From contig CM043963.1 in NCBI GenBank assembly GCA_014529385.2, positions 64,595,469-64,659,468 of the forward strand: a DNA stretch of 64,000 bases. Reading direction: 5' to 3'. Shown one piece after another: positions 1 through 10,935 of this stretch (its first letter is position 1; each line of letters begins with the position of its first letter). The notes below the pieces were generated by a model that saw nothing but the letters and a program-made list of their open reading frames with translations, was not told the DNA's origin and did no database searches. The position numbers were made by a program, and so were the translations under genes. The stretch is from Adiantum capillus-veneris (Eukaryota; Streptophyta; Polypodiopsida; Polypodiales; Pteridaceae).

Positions 1-2451
1 TTTAGGCAACTCAAACAACTCCCATGTTTGGTTGCGATGTAGTGAGTCCATCTCCACTTGCATGCTCTTCGTCCATTGTTCTTTGGATTCATGTTGCATA
101 GCTTCTTCGTATGATTCCGGCTCTCAAGAATCTGAGATCAAGAGATGGATGAAGGAAGGAAAAAAAAAAATTGGAGGTCTACTTGCTCTTGTAGATCTTC
201 GGGGAATAGGTTGAGGCTCCTCATTTGGTTGACGTTGTTGCACATTGTCACCGTTTGCAGTCCTTGAGTCTTCACCGTCCTCAAGCTCCATGTACTCATC
301 ACCTGTTTCTTTTGTTTGTTTTCTTTCCAAGTAATCTTTGTACATATTTTTTTCGTTATAAATTACATCCCTACTCCTTAAGATTTTACCATCTTCAGGA
401 TTCCACAGGCGATACCCAAAGTCTCCTTCTCCATAGCCAATGAAGAAACACTTTTTGGACTTTGCATCTAACTTTGATCTTAGTCTTCTATCTATGTGCA
501 TGAAAGCCTCACACCCAAACACTTTGAGAAATGCATAATTCACCGGTTTACCTGTCCATGCCTCTTCTAGAACTCCCCCATCCAATGCCGTTGAGGGTGA
601 CCAATTGATTAAGTACACAGACGTACTTACAGCTTCCGCCCAAAGCTCAAGCGGTAGGCCTGCATGTAGCCGCATGCTTCGTGCTCGTTCCATGATTGTC
701 CTGTTCATCCTTCCCGAAATCCCATTTTGTTGAGGTGTCCTTGGGGTTGTCCTTTGCCTCCGAATGCCATTGCTAGCACAAAAGCTTTCAAAAGCTTGGC
801 TGCAATATTTGCCCCCATTGTCGGATCTGAGGCATTTAACCTTGGTACCTGTTTCATTCTCCACAAAGGCTTTCCACCTTTGAAATATGGAAAATACATC
901 GGATTTTTTCTTCATGACATAAACCCATGTCTTTCTAGTCGCATCGTCTATGAATGTTACACAGTACAATGAGCCACCAAGTGATGGTGTACTTGTAGGA
1001 CCCCAAACATCAGAATGAACCAACTCAAGTTTTTTATTTTTTATTTCATTTCCTGATTTTTGAAATTTTACCCTCTTTTGTTTACCATAAACACAATCTT
1101 CACAGAACTCTAAGTCCACTTCTTTCAAACCTGGTAGAAGCTTCTTTGTTTGAAGGATTTGCATTCCTTTGGCACTCATATGCCCAAGTCAGTAGTGCCA
1201 CGCCACACTGTCAACTTCTGTAGTTGCTGCACAAGCTGAAGGTTGCGTGCTAACAGTACACAAGTAAAGTGTACCGACTTTTTCACCCTTGGCAACCACC
1301 AAAGATCCCTTTGAGATCTTACACCGTTTGTTTCCGAATGCAATGTTGTGACCTTCATCGTCCAATTGTCCTGTAGAGATCAAATTTTTGCGAAGAGAAG
1401 GAAAATGCCTAACATCTTTAAGCTTCCATTCATTTCCGTTAGCAGTTTTGACAGAAACTGTACCTTTGCCGACAATCTCACAAGCTTCATCATGTCCCAA
1501 GTATACATACCCAAAATTACCTTTGGTGTAGTCTTGGAAATGTTGCTTGTGTGGTGTCGCATGGAATGAAGCCCCGGAATCTACTATCCAGGAATTAGAC
1601 ACATTGTCTAATGAGAGAATTAGAGCATCTTGCTCTACTTTACCTGCCACATTGGCCTCCGATGTTGGATTGTTGTCTTGAGACTCTGTCTCCTTCTTCT
1701 TCTTGGACCAGCAATCCTTCTTGACGTGGCCCTTCTTGCCACAGTTCCAACATTCAAGAACTGACTTTGTGCGTGACTTGATCTGCCTTGAGCGATCACG
1801 ACCCTTTTGGTTTTTGAACCTCTCCTTAAGCCTTCCTCTTGTTTCCACTGATAGTGCAGCACTTGATGATTCTCCTCTGCTTCTCCTTCGCATTTCCTCG
1901 CTTAGGAGAACACCCACAATATCATCAAACTTAAGATTATTTGTGCCAGAGATAGAATTACTTACAGCCATCACAAGGCTGTCCCAACTATCCGGTAGAG
2001 ATGATAGTATAAGGAGAGCTCGCACTTCATCATCGAAATTGATTTTCACTGATCGAAGTTGACTTATGTTTGTGTTAAAGTCATTTAGGTGTTCTGCAAC
2101 TGAACCATTCTCTGCCATCTTTAGATTGAACAAGCGCTTCATAAGAAATACCTTATTGGATGCCGATGGTTTCTCGTAGAAGTCGTCAAGTGACTTCATC
2201 AAGTCCTCCGTGGTCTTCATCTCTGAAACATTGAAGGCCACCGTTGACGCCAAGCTTAACCGGATTGTTCCCAGTGCCTTTCGATCAAGGACAATCGATG
2301 ATTTATCTGCCATTGTTGCGGTCTTCTTCGCAAGACCGCCTAGTGGCAAATAGAGGTCCTTCTGGTAGAGATAGTCTTCAATCTGCATCTTCCAATGTTG
2401 GTAGTTTTTGCCGTTGAACTTCTCAATCTTGAGCTTCCCTTCCTCCGCCAT
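1..2451 (-). pseudogene. Defective copia gag-protease-integrase-RT polyprotein
   Basis: The start is Met at 2451, about 55 bases after the primer site. In order: a UBN2-type gag domain, one CCHC knuckle (CWNCGKKGHVKKDC, about 1711-1752), a protease with DSGAS (about 1569-1583), the integrase HHCC module (about 1080-1195), and the integrase core with HSDVWGPT and RSDNGG. One in-frame TGA at 1189-1191 interrupts the integrase HHCC at the position of a conserved Arg after WHY (CGA to TGA is the simplest origin). The third catalytic residue, normally Glu in the NGVAER motif, reads Gly (codon 712-714, NGISGR). An 11-base A run (160-170) shifts the frame. Beyond it, positions 1-118 read as the start of RT (QTWELFELP) in another frame. 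The integrase would be inactive even if the frame were open. Confidence 0.9.
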
Positions 2452-2506
2452 AACTCCTACTCAATTCAAGGAATCCTTTCCTTGAGATAATTTAGCTACG
2501 AGCAAA

Positions 2507-2522
2507 CCTTGCTTTGATACCA
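2507..2522 (-). other. Primer-binding site, initiator-Met tRNA type
   Basis: The minus strand reads TGGTATCAAAGCAAGG, close to the TGGTATCAGAGC sequence complementary to the 3' end of plant initiator tRNA-Met that primes most plant copia elements. Confidence 0.8.
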
Positions 2523-2828
2523 GTTGCTAGGAAATAAGACGTAGCTAAATAGATAATTGAGTAGATTACTTAATGGAGAGAGACAGATTTATATACACGA
2601 GATTATAGAGTAGAGAGAGAGAGAGAGTACACACGATATACGTGGTTCACCCAATGTGGGCTACGTCCACGGGAAAGCAGCCACTCAATGGCTTTAGTAC
2701 TTCAAAACAAGAAGTAGTTTACAAAGGGATTATACCCTTAATGGAGCTCCCACCTTGCTTCACTCTCACCACCTCACACTCACCTTGTTGCATCAACTTC
2801 ACACTATGAAATGTGTGTAGAAATGGCC

Positions 2829-2839
2829 TCCTTTTATAG
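2829..2839 (-). promoter_or_regulatory. Probable TATA box in copia-1 LTR
   Basis: The minus strand reads CCTATAAAAGG, a near-consensus TATA box. It lies inside the LTR about 380 bases before the gag start, which suits an LTR promoter. The start site itself cannot be seen. Confidence 0.55.
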
Positions 2840-2971
2840 GCCAAAAGGGCTGCCCTCTCTTATGAGAGATAGCCATGTGTAGCCGCCCTTGTGCGAATAA
2901 GTCCAAATCGGACCCTCCAATCCGCCCATGTGTGGCTGCCCTTGAGAAGACAAGTCCGCTTTTGAATTCGG

Positions 2972-3085
2972 CCACCGGCCACCGGCCATTGACTTCCGAC
3001 CACCGGCCACCGGCCATTGACTTCCGACCACCGGCCATCGGCCGTTGACTACCGTCCACCGGCCAACCGACCGGTTGTTTTCCGA
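2972..3085. repeat. 28-bp GC-rich tandem repeat in copia-1 U3
   Basis: Two identical 28-bp units (2972-2999 and 3000-3027), one diverged unit (3028-3055) and a degenerate fourth, built on CCACCGGCCA. They sit upstream of the TATA box, in the place expected for an LTR enhancer. An enhancer role is inference. Confidence 0.8.
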
Positions 3086-3314
3086 CCACTTTCAGGCCGC
3101 CGTCCGGCCATAATATTCCGGCGGAAAAAAAAGTCTCGGGGGCCTCCGTCCTTGAGGCCTTTAAAGTTGCCCCTGATTCTTGTACGTGAAAATTTTGGTT
3201 TCTGGTGAGTGATTTTCCTTCACGCACGATGGCTTCTCCTCATAATGGGTGCCTTACAAATGTGCACTTTTACCACAGAAAATTACAAGGGTAAATCAGG
3301 CTCCATACTTAACA

Positions 3315-3777
3315 CTCGCATGCGCCGTGCGAATCGATAGGCAACCTTCCACCGCTTTGCCTCGCATGACCTTCTTTTTGGAAAACTAGGCACGACTCTG
3401 CTTCCCGAACTTGAAGAACTCATGTGGTGAGGTGCTTCTTCCTTTGGGGTCATGTGTTTCAGGATCGGCCCAGCCCTTCCTTTCCTTTGGCTCGAGCGGC
3501 CCCTTTTGGCCACTTAGGCAGAGGCTATACGTTTACTTGCAGATTCCTTAGGAAAGAGAGGCCTTACCGATTTTTTTCCTCCCTTGATATGGATGACCTC
3601 CTCGCAGTGGATGCTGATGTAGATGAATTGTGCCGCTTCGTTACCTTCGTTGCTGGCATTCATCGATTGTGTGCTTTGCTCAATAGTAGTGATGGCACTT
3701 TGTAGTTCTCTTGTGTGCTTGTTATGAATATAATTACCATTAAGTAAGCCTTTTGGCTCTCCATCTATTTAGTTCAT
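3315..3777. other. Unassigned stretch
   Basis: Only short open frames in several frames, with no recognisable domain. Nothing here can be supported as a gene. Confidence 0.4.
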
Positions 3778-5105
3778 GCTGCAAAAGATGCATTATTGAT
3801 TACATTAAGGTCAATACAAGAAAAGATTTCCATTTTGCCTAACTAAAATCGCATTGGGACACTGCCCTAAGTGCTACCACGTCGACGTGGGACTATTTAG
3901 GGTAGAGTTGTGATAGTTGTGAGTTTTGCTACAGTACTGTAATGAATTTTGCACATTGCTTAATAAAGAGTCGGGACTGTGAATTTCGGCTCTACATCTG
4001 TTTATTTCAAGCTGTAGAAAATGCATTCTTGATTACATTAAGTTTAATGCAAGAAAAGATGCCCCTTTTTCCTGACTAAAGTGCATTGGGACACTACCCT
4101 AACTGCTACCACGTCGGCGCGGGACTGTTTAGGGTAGATTTGTTGGGGGTTCCATCATTGCAATAGCTCCAATGACCAACAAAATTGTTAATACGGAGGG
4201 ATGAACTACACGGCTAGGGCATGGAAAAACTCACATGGTTAATGAGCTAATCATGGTGGCAACACGAATGGTTAACTCTATAAGGTGAGCTTCTCGGCCT
4301 ATGAAGGAGCTAAGCCACAATGAAGGGCAATCTCCACATCCACTTCTCTCCACCTTCAATCAACCCAATCACACACACTATGATTACAAGACGCACACAA
4401 CACTAATCCTATCATGCAACACATTAATCGCAAGCACACACACATAGATCTATCGAGCACCACACTCCAATCAAACCTACATGCACACACAAGCAAGAGA
4501 GGGAAATCACACAAGATTAGAGAGGGATTAACCACTAATTCGTTAAGATCTAGTTAATCTAAGCATCATAGGCAATCATAAGAAGCATGAGAGAGGCATA
4601 GTGAGAGAGAATGAATTATTGATTAGTGTTAATCAAGTCTCATGAGCAAGGAGAATCTAAAGGACTCCATAGCCACAAACCTCAAGAATTCTCACCAAAG
4701 AGTGCTCTCAACAAATGACTTGAGAACCCTAATTTATTTTACACACTACCTTATATACATAGGGTAAAAATATGCAATGTCAGGAAAAGCAACTGACCTA
4801 TTCTTTACAGGTTGGAACTCTCATTGAGCCCGGAACACATTAAAATATGACAATGGCTTGAAATAAATCGGGAATTTATAATATGTAACCATTTTGGGAA
4901 AACATGGAAAATGTGTAACTCCAATGTTTATTGCTTCTTCATGTTGATCTTCGATGTGCATACGTACGTCTTTCATCTTTAGTAGATTTTGTTAACTGAC
5001 GTTGGCTCAGTTAACAAGAGTCCTATTAGTTGTGAATTTTGCTACAATATTGTGATGAATTCTAAGCATTGCTTAACAAAGAGACGGGACTGTGAATTTT
5101 GAAGC
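3778..5105 (+). repeat. Diverged direct repeat, second copy split by an insertion
   Basis: Copy 1 is about 3778-3998. Copy 2 begins about 4010, continues to 4140 and resumes at 5017-5105. Shared landmarks are GATTACATTAAG, a segment around CATTGGGACACT, the word TTTAGGGTAGA, and GGGACTGTGAATTT. The copies differ at many sites. No coding potential is evident. Copy 1 acts as an uninterrupted reference that shows copy 2 was split at 4140. Confidence 0.75.
4141..5016. mobile_element. Probable solo LTR (876 bp) inside a direct repeat
   Basis: The segment starts TGTTGGGGGT and ends CAGTTAACA, with TG..CA termini and a TGTT/AACA inverted terminus. It interrupts a repeat whose uninterrupted copy lies just upstream. 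The flanks are AGATT (4136-4140) and AGAGT (5017-5021), a five-base duplication with one mismatch. There is no coding region. A TTATATAC-like TATA box occurs near 4750. A solo LTR is the simplest reading; a short non-autonomous LTR element is the alternative. Confidence 0.6.
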
Positions 5106-5165
5106 TGCTAAATTAAGTTCACATTAAGTTAATGCAACAGAAGAGGAAATTTGGGACTTACTTTG

Positions 5166-5535
5166 AAACCTTTAACTCTTTGAGGGTCTCTTTAACTCTT
5201 TGAGGGTCTCTTGAAGCTGATGATTTGCATCTTTCAAGTGCTGTGTATTGAAACTAAGTTGGTTTAAGAATCTTGCAACATCACGAAGAATGGACGCTTT
5301 ATTAGTCTTAGGGAGCTTGTCGGGCCGGAGCACTGCACTCAGCTCCACAAACCTTTAACTCTTTGAGGGTCTCTTTAACTCTTTGAGGGTCTCTTGAAGC
5401 TGATGATTTGCATCTTTCAAGTGCTGTGTATTGGAACTAAGTTGGTTTAAGAATCTTGCAACATCACGAAGAATGGACGCTTTATTAGTCTTAGGGAGCT
5501 TGTCGGGCCGGAACACTGCACTCAGCTCCACAAAC
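5166..5535 (-). pseudogene. Tandemly duplicated bHLH transcription factor exon fragment
   Basis: The minus strand encodes the second helix and following leucine-rich coiled coil of a plant bHLH protein: FRPDKLPKTNKASILRDVAR, then QLSSN, then a run with LQETLKELK. This matches the ILR3/bHLH104-like (subgroup IVc) pattern. A canonical acceptor (TGCAG before GTTTGTGG) starts the exon at 5535. The sequence is present twice as 183-bp units, 5349-5531 and 5166-5348, differing by two or so bases. Each also carries a 20-bp internal duplication (TTTAACTCTTTG-containing) that shifts the frame to a stop. The basic DNA-binding exon is not seen. It is a non-functional fragment; subgroup assignment is from motif memory. 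Confidence 0.75.
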
Positions 5536-5543
5536 CTGCACAT

Positions 5544-6029
5544 GAAAACCTACATACATACTTACTTGGAAATTTTTGGATTGATGGGAGAGCATTTAAA
5601 GATATTGTAAAGATAGAGTCCGGCATGTTTAAAGACTAGGTCCGGCAAGAGTTGCAATGTTTAAATTAAATGTGTTTTCGATGGTTTTTGCAACAAGGTC
5701 ATGGCATAACCAGTCCCACGCTGACATGGCATGTTTAAAGATTGAGTCCGACATGTGTTAGGATTTTTGTCTGGCTTGGTTTATTAGGCAAGCTATAATG
5801 GTTTTTGTCTAGCGGGATAGTGGCATAACCAATCCCGCGCCGATGTGGCATGTTTTAGAAGTGTGTTCGGGCATGTTTACCTTTGCATAAGTCTATATGA
5901 CCTTTAGTTATCAAACATGAATTTTTAATTGAAATGTACAAACATCTTTATTATTCTTGTTAATAAGGTATGTTTAATAGAAAGTTTGTTAGTATTATTT
6001 TTGAAAGTATTGTTTTTTTATGAATGTAG
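5544..6029. other. AT-rich noncoding stretch
   Basis: A loosely repeated phrase around GCATGTTTAAAGA and GTCCGGCATG occurs several times (about 5623, 5730 and 5851), suggesting old degenerate repeats. The right end forms a pyrimidine-rich intron tract with acceptor AG at 6028-6029. Confidence 0.4.
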
Positions 6030-6833
6030 TCCCTCTACTGCTAGGGGAGGTTCAAGAAAACGCGGCAAGAGTGCATCAATTTCAAAACCTGTTTGTAGTG
6101 ATCAAGTTAGCTTGGTGGTCGAGACGGAGCTGCCTGATGAGAGCGATAATCATGATATTGGTTTGGGTTCTTTGCATGAAGTGGGCAAAGAGATAGCTAT
6201 AGTTGAAGCTGCTATGCAAATAGTTCCATTTAGAATGAGACCTGAAATGCGTCCAAGTGTTTCAAATGAGGATGATATCACATTGCACTTGGACCGCAGA
6301 GAGGACATTCTAAGTAAAACAAGAGTTTTTAGTTTCTTTGAATGTCCTCCCATACCTCTTTGTAGACTTATACCTCATGCTAAAGTTCGTGGTTTAAGTT
6401 CAAATGTAAGTGGATTGAGTTTTGCATTTGCTAGAGAAGGCTACATTAAAGAGAAGGGTGCATTTATAGTGTCATTTGTCTACATATCAAATGGAAGAAA
6501 CTTTAGTCACAGGTATGCTATCTTATTTTTACCTTTGTTCATTTCTTTTAATGATCATAAGTAAACATATGTCTTAGTTTTGTAAGATGGTGTTTGATGG
6601 ATGGGATCCAATATGGAAATAAGTCAATTTAGAGTTTGAAGAAGAGGTGGTGTACATGCACAATTTAGAGTTTGAAGAAGAAGTTGATGCACATGCACAA
6701 TTTGAATTCCTTGCCCAAAATATTTTCTATGTGTGGGAAGGGAATCATCGAACAGTTGCTTGGCGAGAATCCATTAATGAAATGTACTCTACTAACAATG
6801 GAACCAAAGGCTCAATACTAATGAGTCTTGGGC
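6030..6833 (+). pseudogene. Two exons with a ParB/Srx-like domain, gene truncated
   Basis: Exon 1 (6030-6512, exactly 161 codons) lies between an acceptor (ATGTAG) and donor (AG/GTATGC). It has a basic start (GGSRKRGK) and ends with IPHAKVRGLSSNVSGL and a GYIKEKGAFIV segment. Exon 2 begins about 6587 after TGTAAG and contains FYVWEGNHRTVAWRESI. A conserved segment followed by a G-x-HR-x-x-A motif is the signature order of ParB/sulfiredoxin-fold domains, so that fold is a reasonable but unproven call. Exon 2 has an early TAA (DPIWK-stop) and a 36-bp internal tandem duplication (about 6623-6695). It ends abruptly at 6833, where gypsy RNase H sequence begins. It may be the 5' half of the methyltransferase-like gene at 37196. 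Confidence 0.5.
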
Positions 6834-8632
6834 ATTTATGAGAAAGAGATTTTAGTTGTTCTACATGGCCTAGACACATGGAATCACTACTTGTTGGGGA
6901 CTCCATTCATTCTACAAATCCATCACCAAGGTCTCAAGTATTTCATGACACAAACCAAGCTCTCCGACAAAGAAATTGGGAAGAATTTCTTTTGCAATTA
7001 GTTTTCATATTGGTCGCATTGCTGATAAGCACAATCAAGTGGTCAATGCACTTTCACAACGACCAAAATTTAATGAGGTGTCTATAGCTACTCACAATGA
7101 TCTATCTTCTATGATAGATGAGTATGCTACTGACCCTAACTTTAGAGAGATAATGTCAATCCTGGCTTTGGGGAAGAAAGAGGAACCATTTACCTTGCAG
7201 GATGGTTATCTTCTCCATGACAATAGGCTATGTGTTACCCATTCCCTTCATGAGAAAGTTATGTATGAATCATATGCTCCTCCCTATGTGGGGTATAGAG
7301 GTATTCAACCTACTCTCCGAGGAGTAGAGACACATTTCTATTGGCCTACCATGAAAGTGGACATACAAGAGTATGTTTCAAAATTTGTAGTATGCCAAAA
7401 GACCAAATATGCTAGAGGAAGCACCTTGGATTACTCCACTCATTGCCTATCCAAAATTCACTATGGGAGAGTATATTCATGGATTTCATCTTTGGATTAC
7501 CCAAGTCTACCCATGAGAATACGGGAGTATGGACAATAGTCGACAGGTTTAGCAAGCAAGCACACTTTATTCCTGATCAAAAATACTATTAAGGCACACC
7601 AAATGGCAACTCTCTTCATATCTCAAATTTTCAAACACCCTGGATTACCCACATCCATTGTGCCAGATAGAGATCCTAGAATTACCAGTAAGTTTTGGAA
7701 AGGTCTCTTTGAAAATCTAGGAACAAGATTGAATTTCTCTTTAGTTTATCACCCACAAACGGATGACCAAAGTGAGATAGCCAATCTTACAATACTTGAT
7801 CTACTCAAGACTTATTTTACAGAATAGATCAACACTCACAATGGGAAAAGTACTTACCTCTTGTAGAGTATGCCTACAATAATACTATACATATTTCTAG
7901 GGAAAAGGAACCTTTTGAGATCATTGAGGGAAGTCCTAAACGTCCCTTGCTACTCAAGTACATGGGAAGATCTTCATTGCCGATGAGTATAGTTGTGACC
8001 TACAAGAATCTTTTCAAAAGATTAAGGAGGCTATATCCATCTCTCAACAAAGGCAAAAATCTACTACTGACAAGCATAGAAGGGCCTTAACATTCAAAGA
8101 AAATGATTGGGTCTTACTTAAGTTTCCTAAGGCTTAGTTAAGGAAAACAACGGGCAAAAATCCTACGGGCCACCAAAAGTATTATGCTAAGTTAGCAGAA
8201 AGATACTATGGTCCTTTCCAAATCTTGAAGCCCATCAATGATACGGCTTATCAGTTCAAGTTGCCTAACCATTGGCTCATACACAATGCCTTTCATGTAA
8301 GCCTACTCAAGCCCTACAAAGAAGAGCCACCAAGTGAACCGATTATTGAAGACCCTCTGGAAGTTGAAGACCAAGAAGAGGTGCTACAACCCGAAGCTAT
8401 CGTTTGGCAAGAAGACAAGGTACTACGACATGGTAAGATTATCTGACGATATCTTATTAAGTTCAAAAATTATCCTTTTGAAGATGCTAGATGGATGCAA
8501 GGAATACATCTTAAGGATAGTATGCTTACAATGTTACATTAGAGTAAGCAAATGTACAAATTTCTTTTAAACGACCCATGTTTTTTTTCTTATAAGACTA
8601 GTTCTCTTTTTTCAAAAACATTTGTGCACAAA
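6834..8632 (+). pseudogene. 5'-truncated chromovirus (Ty3/gypsy): RNase H, integrase, chromodomain
   Basis: Reading starts mid-RNase H (YEKEILVVLHGLDTW at 6837), so LTR, gag, protease and RT are missing. It continues through the NALSQRP variant of the RNase H end, the integrase HHCC module (YWPTM, then CQKTK), then a core in shifted frames (MDFIFGLPKS, VDRFSKQAHFIP, LPTSIVPDRDPR, YHPQTDDQ). The C-terminal domain has [14 protein letters not shown], followed by a chromodomain-like tail (KNYPFEDARWM). Several frameshifts and a TGA at 8444-8446 break it. It stops at 8632, where element A was inserted, and its 3' end resumes at 34145. Confidence 0.85.
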
Positions 8633-9545
8633 TGTTAGCAACTAGACACACCCTCTGGAGCTCGGCAAAATATTATTTTTTGTAACTATTCTTTGAGAAA
8701 AACCAACATTTCACCTTTGTAAATATTGGGGCTTACAGAAGTTTTCAGATTGTATCCCATTTTTGACATTTAGATTGAGTAGATGGTTAAATTGGAACAT
8801 TAGGGTTTGAGATTGTAAGGTATTTATACCACTTTTGACCTTAATGAAAAAAACCTTTGTCATTTTTAAAAAGAATTGTATCTATGAGTGAGTGTACTGT
8901 GTACGTGAGAGAGTCAGAGTTTCATCTTGATTCTACGCGTACACTGGTGGTTAGAATTAAGTGCGGAGAAGTGCAGCGTGTTGCCCCCAACGAGAGCTAC
9001 ATGCCGATACCTACATTGCGGGTGTATGGTCTGGTTTTGCGAGCTCGACCTACGAGCTTCATCTGGTATTCAGTGAGCATACGTTATCCGTTTTTGCATT
9101 TCAACATATCCACGCGTTTGCATCGAGTAGAGCCACACATTAGGCACTTTAGTTTTCAAAAATGACGACCTGCAGATTTCGGCCAGACATCCTACGTGAT
9201 TTTGCATCATGTGTTTAGCATTGGTATTTTGGTTCACGGACCTTAGGGAGAGCGACCTATTGGTGTTAGTAGGGTCTCCTTTAGTTCTGTGGCGTTTCGA
9301 GAACGTTTGATGGGTATTTGGCTCTTGGAAGCATTGTAGGAAATCTCCTCTTAAGCACTCTTGAAGGCTGTAGCTTAGACATTGGGTAGAGACCTCTGTA
9401 GGAATTAGTCGAGAGTCGGTTGAGTGTAGATTGACACCCTATGCTTGATTCCATGCGCCTGCGGGTCGAGCTTCGTCCTTAGCTGACAAATCTTATTAGG
9501 TGAGTTCTCGCTGTGCTGACGTCCGTCGCGGCGTATCCGCCAACA
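8633..9545 (+). repeat. 5' LTR of element A
   Basis: Starts TGTTAGCAACT and ends CCGCCAACA. It aligns along its length to 33231-34144 with scattered substitutions, and more distantly to both LTRs of element B. It contains a half copy of the 24-bp palindrome (AGACATCCTACGTG near 9185). Confidence 0.95.
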
Positions 9546-9564
9546 TTGGCGTCGTTGTCGGGGA
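9546..9564 (+). other. Primer-binding site, tRNA-Asp type
   Basis: TTGGCGTCGTTGTCGGGGA directly follows the LTR. It resembles TGGCGCCGTTGCCGGGGA, the tRNA-Asp-complementary site of many plant Athila/Tat gypsy elements, with two transitions. Confidence 0.8.
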
Positions 9565-10362
9565 CGAAAACCCTAGGTAGGTGATCGAGACTAGTCCTTG
9601 AGGATAGGGATTCTTTGTCTTACCAGAGTCTCATTTTACATTTAGATAGGATCAGAGGGTGGAGGAATATTTAGTTCTTAGAGGGAGTCTAGGGAGCGTG
9701 TGTCTGGCCTAGATCCTTCAACTTAGGTAGACTGAGATAGTTTTAGGTATTATTTGAGTTGATGAGTAGGAGTTGGAGTGGTAGAAGCGGTGAAATGAAA
9801 GCTTGAGAGTCTGGAGAGGCCAAGAAGCAACCAAGACACCATTATCACCATTTCATATGATGAGTAGGAGTAGGGTAAGTAGGACATCATGATTTATGAT
9901 CTGGAGCACTTCATGCATGTTATACTTGCTGTTAGGTTCATCACAAGGTTGTAAAAGAAGAAAAAGAGTGTTTGAAAGCTGAAGTGAAGTTCAAAAGTTG
10001 CTGTGAGTGTTTCTGAGAGAGCTGTAGAGCATTAGGAGCATTTCTGTCAAGAAAAAAATAAATTTTAAGCCAGGAGACATCCTACGCGTAGGATGTCTAC
10101 AGGCTGATCTAGTGAAAATTTTGAAATTTTGAGTTGACCAGTGTGTTCAGAAGATAGATTTTACCATTTTTTCACCTAGAAAGTGGAAATTTGACCATAT
10201 CTTGACAGGATAAGGCTAGATAGACAGAAATTGCTAGACATCCTACCCAAATTGTGCCAGGGCATTATTTTAAGACAAAAACCATAGGATGGCTGCATGA
10301 GCATGATCTGCATTATTTATTGAGTGCCTGAGGAAGGTTTCATCTCAATTGGGTGAGAAAAT
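9565..10362 (+). other. Element A untranslated leader, first part
   Basis: No open frame of note. It aligns to the leader of element B (from 42186) and holds a perfect copy of the 24-bp palindrome at 10075 and a decayed one near 10238. Copia C interrupts the leader at GAGAAAAT. Confidence 0.75.
10075..10098. repeat. 24-bp palindrome, perfect (A leader)
   Basis: AGACATCCTACG followed by its exact reverse complement CGTAGGATGTCT. It is one of a dispersed family in elements A and B. Confidence 0.9.
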
Positions 10363-10683
10363 TGTTGAGATGTCAAGCTCTACATCTTGAGCTGGCATCC
10401 ACTACGGGTCTTGGCCGCTTACGGCATTTACTCACTGGCGCATTAGGTGACCGACACGGAGGATCTCTGCCAGTGATTCTACAGCTGGACTACACTTATA
10501 GTGCCAGCCTAGTACGCTTCTAGCGTGTTCACACTTAGTGACCACATGTACATATGTGCTACTTTTCAGTTTTAGCACTTAGTCATTTTGTACTCTCTTT
10601 TCTGTGCGAAGAAGAAGAAGCTTTCCATCTCTGTGTGCTTTGTGCTTGTCTTGTGTAGCTCTCTTGCATCCTCTTTCTTTACA
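10363..10683 (+). repeat. 5' LTR of copia C
   Basis: A 321-bp LTR starting TGTTGAGATG and ending CTTTACA, directly followed by TGGTATCCGAGCC, a variant initiator-Met primer site. It matches 15167-15486 almost throughout. Confidence 0.93.
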
Positions 10684-10935
10684 TGGTATCCGAGCCTGGT
10701 GCAGGCAAGAGAGGCTAAGAGAGCAAGAGCATCACAATCCCTTCGTTCGTACAAGTGTCTGAATAGGTCTCCAAAGTGCAGTGTACAGAGATTTACTGAA
10801 AAAGTACAATGGTTGTATGTACACTTGATTGTGGACACTCGTTGAGTGTAGAAAGCGTTACATGTACCACGATAGCAGGTTCAGCAGATTTGCAGGTTTT
10901 TGTAGATTGCAGTTATTTTGTCTTAGTGCTTCAAG

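Larger units (their letters stand above)
1..3314 (-). mobile_element. Ty1/copia LTR retrotransposon (copia-1), 5' part, cut by window edge
   Basis: This copia element reads on the minus strand. In transcript order it has an LTR (3314 to 2525), an initiator-Met tRNA primer site, gag, protease, integrase and the first residues of reverse transcriptase, which run off the window at position 1. The order protease-integrase-RT is diagnostic of Ty1/copia. The rest of RT, RNase H and the 3' LTR lie outside the window. The outer LTR border at 3314 is inferred from a TG start typical of such LTRs, so the left edge and target-site duplication are unverified. A stop, a frameshift and a changed integrase residue mark the copy as defective. 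Confidence 0.9.
2525..3314 (-). repeat. 5' LTR of copia-1 (outer border inferred)
   Basis: The inner border is set by the primer site: on the minus strand the LTR ends CTAGCA two bases before TGGTATCA. The outer border is taken at 3314, where the minus strand reads TGTTAAGTATGG. It contains a minus-strand TATA box and a GC-rich tandem repeat in the probable U3. The second LTR is outside the window, so the border could not be checked. Confidence 0.55.

Noticed and set aside
2799-3227. 142-codon minus-strand frame rich in Gly, Arg and Pro
   Set aside because: It is the GC-rich U3 tandem repeat of the copia-1 LTR read as protein.
3283-3705. Open frames around 3283-3705 as a host gene
   Set aside because: No domain, no splice signals that fit together, and overlapping frames on both strands.
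8857-9165. Open frames in the element A and B LTRs (also 33486, 41487, 58709)
   Set aside because: They recur in all four LTRs but with changed frames and microsatellite-coded stretches, and no domain; LTR shadows.
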